This document shows positions 23,085 through 25,413 of a DNA stretch of 25,413 nucleotides, in pieces. The stretch comes from Allomuricauda sp. (GTDB taxonomy: Bacteria; Bacteroidota; Bacteroidia; Flavobacteriales; Flavobacteriaceae), in contig JANQOD010000024.1 in the NCBI GenBank assembly GCA_028289745.1, positions 1 to 25,413 of the forward strand, read 5' to 3'. The notes under the pieces are model-generated. The model was not told where the DNA came from and made no database searches. It worked only from the letters and a program-made list of their open reading frames with translations. A program made the translations under genes and the position numbers. How positions within the stretch are numbered: the stretch's first letter is position 1; every line of letters starts with the position of its first letter.

Positions 23085-24002
23085 TTATTTTTTTGAGGCC
23101 GCTTTTTCAAGGATAAAAATAAGCGAAAAACCAATGACCGCTAAAATTAGGGCCGATATTAATTGAGGGTCACCGTCAAAAGAAAAGGGTGATACGTTCT
23201 CATCAATGACAATGCTCTTTTTTCCAATGGTTTTGGTCTGCAATACTCTTTTCCAAGGCCATATCTTATTTAGTGAGCCTAGAATGAACCCTGTCAAAAC
23301 TGCCAAGGTGATGTTTCGGTAGTTTTGGAACATCCATTTCAAGATTTTTGAGAATCCAAGTATGCCAAACAGTATACCTAGTGCCATGGTCAGCAATATT
23401 TTGAAATCTTTTTCATCAAGGGCATCGATCAGCGTTTTGTAGGCTCCCAACAATACGAGTACGAAAGATCCCGATATACCCGGTAAAATAGTTGCACAAA
23501 TGGCCAATGCCCCTGAGAGAAATAAGAATGCTAAACTACCAGAACTCTGGCTGGGGGGCAACCCAGTGATATAATAGGCCAGTAAAGCTCCGAGAAGAAA
23601 CAAAAGCACATGGATCAATTTCCATCGATCTATGGCTTTGGCCACGAATACCACGCTTGCCGTTACCAGGCCAAAAAAGAACGACCAAATAAGTATCGGC
23701 TCATTTTCCAACAGCCATCGTATAAGTTTTGTAAATGACAGTACGGCCAATGCCATACCTGCCAATAGCGCTATCATGAAATTACCGTTCAGCCGCTTCC
23801 AAAAACTGGAGAAACCTTCTTTTTTCCAAACTTGCAAGCTTTTAAGGCCAATATTGTTAATTGAAGAAATGAATTCTTCATAGATACCTGAAACAAAGGC
23901 GATGGTACCCGCCGATACACCAGGAACCAATTCGGCTATGCCCATGGCCATGCCCTTTAGGGCTATGAAAACGTAATCAATAGGTTTTCGTAAACTTCCC
24001 AT
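23085..24002 (-). CDS. DUF368 membrane protein (PopT-type undecaprenyl-phosphate transporter), copy 1
   Basis: Paralogue of the adjacent DUF368 gene: 305 residues, polytopic inner-membrane protein. Half motifs MGIAELVPGVSAGTIAFVSGIYEEFI (about 21-46) and ATILPGISGSFVLVLLGAYKTL (about 170-191) align with those of copy 2; note SAG in place of SGG in the first. NITLAVLTGFILGSLNKIWPWKRVL matches the copy-2 segment ITTAVIIGFITGSLGVLWPWKRTL, a strong sign of common ancestry. The likely role is translocating undecaprenyl phosphate for reuse in peptidoglycan, O-antigen or other envelope glycan synthesis (family inference). It lies 24 bp downstream of the TPR gene and 18 bp upstream of copy 2, so it sits in one transcription unit. 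Confidence 0.9.
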   Translation of the reverse strand: MGSLRKPIDYVFIALKGMAMGIAELVPGVSAGTIAFVSGIYEEFISSINNIGLKSLQVWKKEGFSSFWKRLNGNFMIALLAGMALAVLSFTKLIRWLLENEPILIWSFFFGLVTASVVFVAKAIDRWKLIHVLLFLLGALLAYYITGLPPSQSSGSLAFLFLSGALAICATILPGISGSFVLVLLGAYKTLIDALDEKDFKILLTMALGILFGILGFSKILKWMFQNYRNITLAVLTGFILGSLNKIWPWKRVLQTKTIGKKSIVIDENVSPFSFDGDPQLISALILAVIGFSLIFILEKAASKK

Positions 24003-24026
24003 AAAAAAAATGAATACACGACTTGA

Positions 24027-25413
24027 TCAAGCCGAGGCCTTTTTATCGTTGGCGAAGATAGCTGTTATCCACGAGAACCGATTGTATTTCATCAGATCGG
24101 TTTTGAAAAGTGTTACCATTTCGGCATTCAGCTCCATACTACTTTTCAATTTCTTGCGCGCCTCATGCGGTTTGTCAGCGGCAAGATATACCAAAGTCAA
24201 TTGATAATGTAAGATTGCCTCTTCTGGGTAGAATTCAATTGCTTGTAGCAACACTTGTTCTGCCGTATTGAAATCTGCCGTTTTTTGCAATACGGTCACC
24301 CAGTTCTTCCAGGTATCCAATTCAAAATTGCCTAGGTCAACTGTTTGTTTGTAGGCAAAATCTGCCTCGTCGAAGTTTTTTAGCGCTGAATAGATTTCAG
24401 CGCATTTTTTCCAATATCGGGCATTTTCTCCGTCAATATTGATTGCTTTGTTAATATAATGCAGTGCCTTTTTGTACCGTTTTTTTCTAAAATAGAATTC
24501 GGTAATGGCCAGCCAACCTTTATCGAGCAGGGGATCCTCATGAACCGTATTGTAGAAGTAATATTTGGCCAAATCGTCGTTTCCCAATTCTTCATGGCAC
24601 TTGCCTATGCGCAAGAAGGCATGTGAGGTCGGGTCATCTATTTCGATGGTGGTCTCATAGCAATCAATGGCCTCGTCATATTTGCCAAGTTTTTCAAGTA
24701 CCTTGCCTTTTTCAAAATAAGCACCTAAGAAAGAATCATCTGATATAATGGCAAAATCAAAGGCCGCCAGCGCTTCTTGGTACATTTGTTTTGAAAAATA
24801 CATCTTGCCAAGCTGGTGCCAGGCTACCTCGCAATAGGGGTTGCGCTCTAGGTAATCGTTCAGGTAGCGTATGGCCCCGTCATAATCTTCCATGAATTCA
24901 AAACAATATACCACATTGTAGAGCGAAGCGTAATCGCGGTCATCAAATTCGACGCAGCGCATAAAACTCAATTTCGCCTTTTCATAGTCATCCATGAAGA
25001 GATATTCCATGCCAAGAAGCGAGTGGATGTCAAAGCTGTCATCTGTAAGTTCAAGTGCCTGTTGTAAGAGCTCTACCGCCTTTTTATGGTTGTCGAGCTT
25101 AGACTGTATGTTTGCCCGCTGCACATAGATCTCTTCGTTATGGCCATCGATGTTCTGTAGTTCGTCCAACCACTTGCCCGCCTCTTCAAACTTATCTTCG
25201 AAAACCAACACCTCAACATGCAATAATTTCAGTTCTACGCTATGTGGGTGCTGCTGCAGACCAAACTGTATGGCTTTCTTTCCCAAAGACACTTTACCAT
25301 TGTTCAGGTAGTGATGAATGATATCTTCAAAATCTTCCGCATCGAAGAAATAGACATCATCTGTCTTGAGCATTGATTCGAATTTGTGGATGGATTTATC
25401 GGAATTTTCGTTA
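24027..25413 (-). CDS. Tetratricopeptide repeat protein, 5' end beyond window
   Basis: Soluble repeat protein with about ten TPR units (34-residue helix-turn-helix repeats used for protein-protein contact). Examples: FEKGKVLEKLGKYDEAIDCY, AWHQLGKMYFSKQMYQEALAAF, FLRIGKCHEELGNDDLAKYYF and YWKKCAEIYSALKNFDEADFAY. No signal peptide is seen in the visible part. An ATG at 25373 exists, but the frame stays open to the edge and reads NENSDKSIHKFESMLKTDDV, which continues the conserved KFESMLKTDDVYFFDAEDFEDIIHHYL start of flavobacterial relatives, so the true start is outside. 448 residues are visible from that ATG. It is the first seen member of the TPR-DUF368-DUF368-aroE cluster. Partner unknown. 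Confidence 0.87.
   Translation of the reverse strand, partial: NENSDKSIHKFESMLKTDDVYFFDAEDFEDIIHHYLNNGKVSLGKKAIQFGLQQHPHSVELKLLHVEVLVFEDKFEEAGKWLDELQNIDGHNEEIYVQRANIQSKLDNHKKAVELLQQALELTDDSFDIHSLLGMEYLFMDDYEKAKLSFMRCVEFDDRDYASLYNVVYCFEFMEDYDGAIRYLNDYLERNPYCEVAWHQLGKMYFSKQMYQEALAAFDFAIISDDSFLGAYFEKGKVLEKLGKYDEAIDCYETTIEIDDPTSHAFLRIGKCHEELGNDDLAKYYFYNTVHEDPLLDKGWLAITEFYFRKKRYKKALHYINKAINIDGENARYWKKCAEIYSALKNFDEADFAYKQTVDLGNFELDTWKNWVTVLQKTADFNTAEQVLLQAIEFYPEEAILHYQLTLVYLAADKPHEARKKLKSSMELNAEMVTLFKTDLMKYNRFSWITAIFANDKKASA

Overview
The window looks like chromosomal DNA of a marine Flavobacteriaceae bacterium (Bacteroidota), possibly near Muricauda/Allomuricauda; the genus is only a guess. Support comes from Bacteroidota-type -7 promoter boxes (TAnnTTTG), absence of obvious Shine-Dalgarno sequences, lipoproteins with acidic residues after the lipobox cysteine (the Bacteroidota surface-export pattern), a Bacteroidota-type YidC, and families typical of this phylum (LysM/periplasmic-binding fusion, DUF349, tandem DUF368, DUF3820). 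Most of it is housekeeping sequence, with one AT-rich accessory patch and a few unexplained RNA-like or repeat signals.

Layout. 1-4378 (+): a tightly packed, overlapping unit made of the 3' part of guaA, a LysM/periplasmic-binding-fold envelope protein, an OsmC-family thiol protein and a DUF922 putative metalloprotease. 4379-4818: a 440-base region without a gene that holds a run of stable hairpins, a weak promoter box and an intrinsic terminator on the + strand; this is the best candidate here for an undescribed structured RNA. 4819-8046 (-): a YdeI/DUF1801-like protein, an NTF2-like lipoprotein, an esterase-D-family hydrolase and a Tat-exported hydroxypyruvate-isomerase-like TIM barrel. The middle two genes are AT-rich, and the esterase is flanked by imperfect inverted motifs that suggest a cassette-like insertion. 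8091-11949 (+): DUF3820, pyrG and yidC. 11950-12218: hairpins, a perfect -7 box and a 16-bp-stem bidirectional terminator.

12219-16713 (-): two adjacent fasciclin (FAS1) surface lipoproteins with six and three FAS1 domains, separated by a clear terminator, so probably transcribed separately. 16714-16935: divergent promoter region with a 21-nt tandem repeat. 16936-19093 (+): mnmA and a nitronate monooxygenase/FabK-like flavoenzyme, 4 nt apart. 19132-25413 (-): a cluster reading from the right edge inward: a TPR protein (5' end outside the window), two tandem DUF368 (PopT-type undecaprenyl-phosphate transporter family) membrane proteins, aroE (overlapping the upstream DUF368 gene by 47 nt), then a five-repeat DUF349 protein with its own promoter box.

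Functionally the window combines nucleotide synthesis (GuaA, PyrG), envelope biogenesis and lipid-carrier recycling (YidC, DUF368 pair, LysM protein, FAS1 lipoproteins), aromatic amino-acid synthesis (AroE) and tRNA thiolation (MnmA). No tRNA, rRNA, CRISPR array, transposase or phage gene was seen.
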